A DNA stretch of 34,607 nucleotides. Origin: Hyphomicrobiales bacterium. Lineage in GTDB: Bacteria > Pseudomonadota > Alphaproteobacteria > Rhizobiales > Rhizobiaceae. Of this stretch, positions 33,298 to 34,607 are shown piece by piece; the first letter of the stretch is position 1, and the number at the start of each line of letters is the position of its first letter. The position numbers and the translations under genes were made by a program. The notes under the pieces are model-generated. The model ran no database searches. It was not told the DNA's origin and saw nothing but the letters and a program-made list of their open reading frames with translations. The stretch spans positions 1-34,607 of the forward strand of contig UCCS01000028.1 of assembly GCA_900470965.1 (NCBI GenBank), given 5' to 3'.

Positions 33298-34607
33298 ATG
33301 CCCGATATAACCAACCGCGTCATGGCCGTGCGCCAGCATGTCGACGAAACCGTTGCGAGCGCGATGGCGCATCTGATCGAAGACGCGCCGGATTTTCGCC
33401 TGAACCGCGTCAATCCGCTGGCCTTTGCGCGGGCGAACGGGCTCGGCGAACAGGAGAGTATCGCAGCCTTCCTGCATGCCACCCAGCTCGGCCTTTTCGA
33501 ACTCTCCTGGAACGTCGTCTGTCAAAGCTGCGGCGGGGTGCTCTATCAGGCGGAATCGCTGCAGGGCATCGACCAGCATCTCTATAATTGCTCTTTCTGT
33601 TCGCTGGATTGCGAACCGACGCTCGACGAAACCGTGGAAATCACCTTCACGGTCGACCCGCGCATCCGCCACATCGCCGCCCACGATCCCGACAGCCTGC
33701 CGCTCTGGGATTATACGCGCCAGATCTTCTGGAGTTCCGGCAGCGATCTGCCCGAACATCTTGCGCCCATCGTCGGCGAGGTCGTTCTCGACGCGTTCGA
33801 GATTGCGCCGGGTGCGCGCATGGGCCGCCAGGTTGAGATGAGAGAGGGTGTGGCCATCCTCTTCGATCCCGTGACGCACAGCTCGCGCTTCCTGGAAGTG
33901 ACCGGCGAACCGGCCGAAGGCCAGCGCCTATCGATCGAGATCGATGACGCGCACCAGGCCGGCGAAACGCTGCGGGTGGCGCCCGGCCTTCTGACGCTCG
34001 ATCTGGAAAACCGGACGAACCGCAGGATACTGCCGATCCTCTGGATCGCCTGCGAGGCGCTGGAGGCGATCCTTACGCGGCGTGTGCCTGTCCTGACCGC
34101 CAAGCGGCTGCTCACGCACCAGACCTTTCGGGATATTTACCGCACCAATGTTCTCGATATCAATCAGCGCTTCAGGATCACCAGCCTGACCTTCCTGTTC
34201 ACGGACCTGAAGGGATCGACCGAACTCTACGAACGGATCGGCGACCTTGCGGCCTTCGATCTGGTGCGCTCGCATTTCCAGCTCATGCATCAGGTCGTTT
34301 CCGCCCATGGCGGCGCAGTGGTCAAGACGATCGGCGATGCGATCATGGCAACCTTTCCGAGCCCGGCGCAGGGCGTGGCCGCCGCGCTCGACATTCGCAA
34401 GGTGATCGATGAACTCAACCGGCGCGACAGCCGCGACGACCTGTTCCTGAAGGTCGGCCTGCATAGCGGCCCCTGCCTTGCTGTGCTGATGAACGAGCGG
34501 CAGGATTATTTCGGCCAGACGGTCAATGTCGCCTCGCGCTTGCAGACGATCGCCACCCCGGACATGATCTTTGCAACGACACCAGTGGTCGAGGACGAGG
34601 ACGCGCG
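33298..34607 (+). CDS. Class III adenylate cyclase with DUF5939-type N-domain (3' cut)
   Basis: At least 436 residues; the frame leaves the right edge. Residues 1-~285 form an N-terminal domain with two Cys groups (Cys75/Cys78 in CQSCGG; Cys98, Cys101, Cys105 in CSFCSLDC), a probable zinc ribbon as in DUF5939 cyclases. The cyclase domain starts near 292: metal Asp303 (FTDLKGST), Asp347 (GDAIMATF), Lys343 for adenine choice, and Asn410/Arg414 (VNVASR) for the transition state, so it is probably active and ATP-specific. The ATG at 33298 directly follows an in-frame TGA, which fixes the start. Confidence 0.92.
   Translation, partial: MPDITNRVMAVRQHVDETVASAMAHLIEDAPDFRLNRVNPLAFARANGLGEQESIAAFLHATQLGLFELSWNVVCQSCGGVLYQAESLQGIDQHLYNCSFCSLDCEPTLDETVEITFTVDPRIRHIAAHDPDSLPLWDYTRQIFWSSGSDLPEHLAPIVGEVVLDAFEIAPGARMGRQVEMREGVAILFDPVTHSSRFLEVTGEPAEGQRLSIEIDDAHQAGETLRVAPGLLTLDLENRTNRRILPILWIACEALEAILTRRVPVLTAKRLLTHQTFRDIYRTNVLDINQRFRITSLTFLFTDLKGSTELYERIGDLAAFDLVRSHFQLMHQVVSAHGGAVVKTIGDAIMATFPSPAQGVAAALDIRKVIDELNRRDSRDDLFLKVGLHSGPCLAVLMNERQDYFGQTVNVASRLQTIATPDMIFATTPVVEDEDA

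Overview
The window looks like a chromosomal stretch of an alphaproteobacterium of the Rhizobiaceae (Rhizobium/Agrobacterium type). The reasons are the high GC content, gene families with a typical rhizobial appearance (DUF1932, DUF4180, DUF1062, DUF47-pit with a Pho box, many LysR/TetR regulators, DUF5939 adenylate cyclase) and dense short operons. I recognise no insertion sequence, phage gene, CRISPR array, tRNA or rRNA. Both end genes are cut by the window.

Layout. 1-2.9 kb: tail of a DUF1932 dehydrogenase, an epoxide-hydrolase-like alpha/beta hydrolase divergent from an Rrf2 repressor across a strong palindrome, a one-domain EamA transporter with a structured leader, and a Rap1a/Tai-like secreted protein. 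3.0-9.0 kb: TetR with divergent metallo-beta-lactamase hydrolase, an FMN-binding PPOX protein divergent from an excisionase-type HTH plus DUF4180 pair, a terpene-cyclase-like protein divergent from a LysR regulator, and an SDR that lacks the catalytic Tyr/Lys. 9.0-11.3 kb: chromate resistance operon (rhodanese-ChrB fusion, then ChrA). 11.5-14.6 kb: phosphotransferase, SDR with divergent TetR, and an AAA ATPase. The gap at 13.87-14.02 kb holds a strong small-RNA candidate.

14.6-17.4 kb: one tightly overlapped operon on the minus strand (PepSY protein, cytochrome b561, response regulator, histidine kinase) that reads as a redox/membrane stress sensing unit. 17.5-19.2 kb: NIPSNAP protein, a gene-poor stretch, and a small DnaB-like ATPase. 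19.2-24.2 kb: two LysR regulators, each divergent from enzymes of electrophile/carbonyl detoxification type (GST; cupin, aldo/keto reductase and SDR as a coupled operon).

24.6-28.3 kb: DUF1062, then a phosphate module. DUF47 (PhoU-like) and the low-affinity phosphate transporter Pit are bracketed by two related Nudix hydrolases of the diphosphoinositol-polyphosphate-phosphohydrolase type. A clear Pho box lies between DUF47 and the second Nudix gene. 28.4-34.6 kb: a secreted protein of unknown function, a PEP mutase/isocitrate lyase-like enzyme, a YadGH-type ABC exporter, an AraC regulator preceded by a long leader containing an intrinsic terminator, and a class III adenylate cyclase with a Cys-rich N-terminal domain, cut by the window end.

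The most interesting signals are the putative general-stress small RNA at about 13.88-14.02 kb (minus strand), the Pho-box/Nudix/Pit arrangement, and the Shine-Dalgarno-sequestering leader at 1996-2071. All function calls rest on sequence reading and family knowledge; no searches were run.
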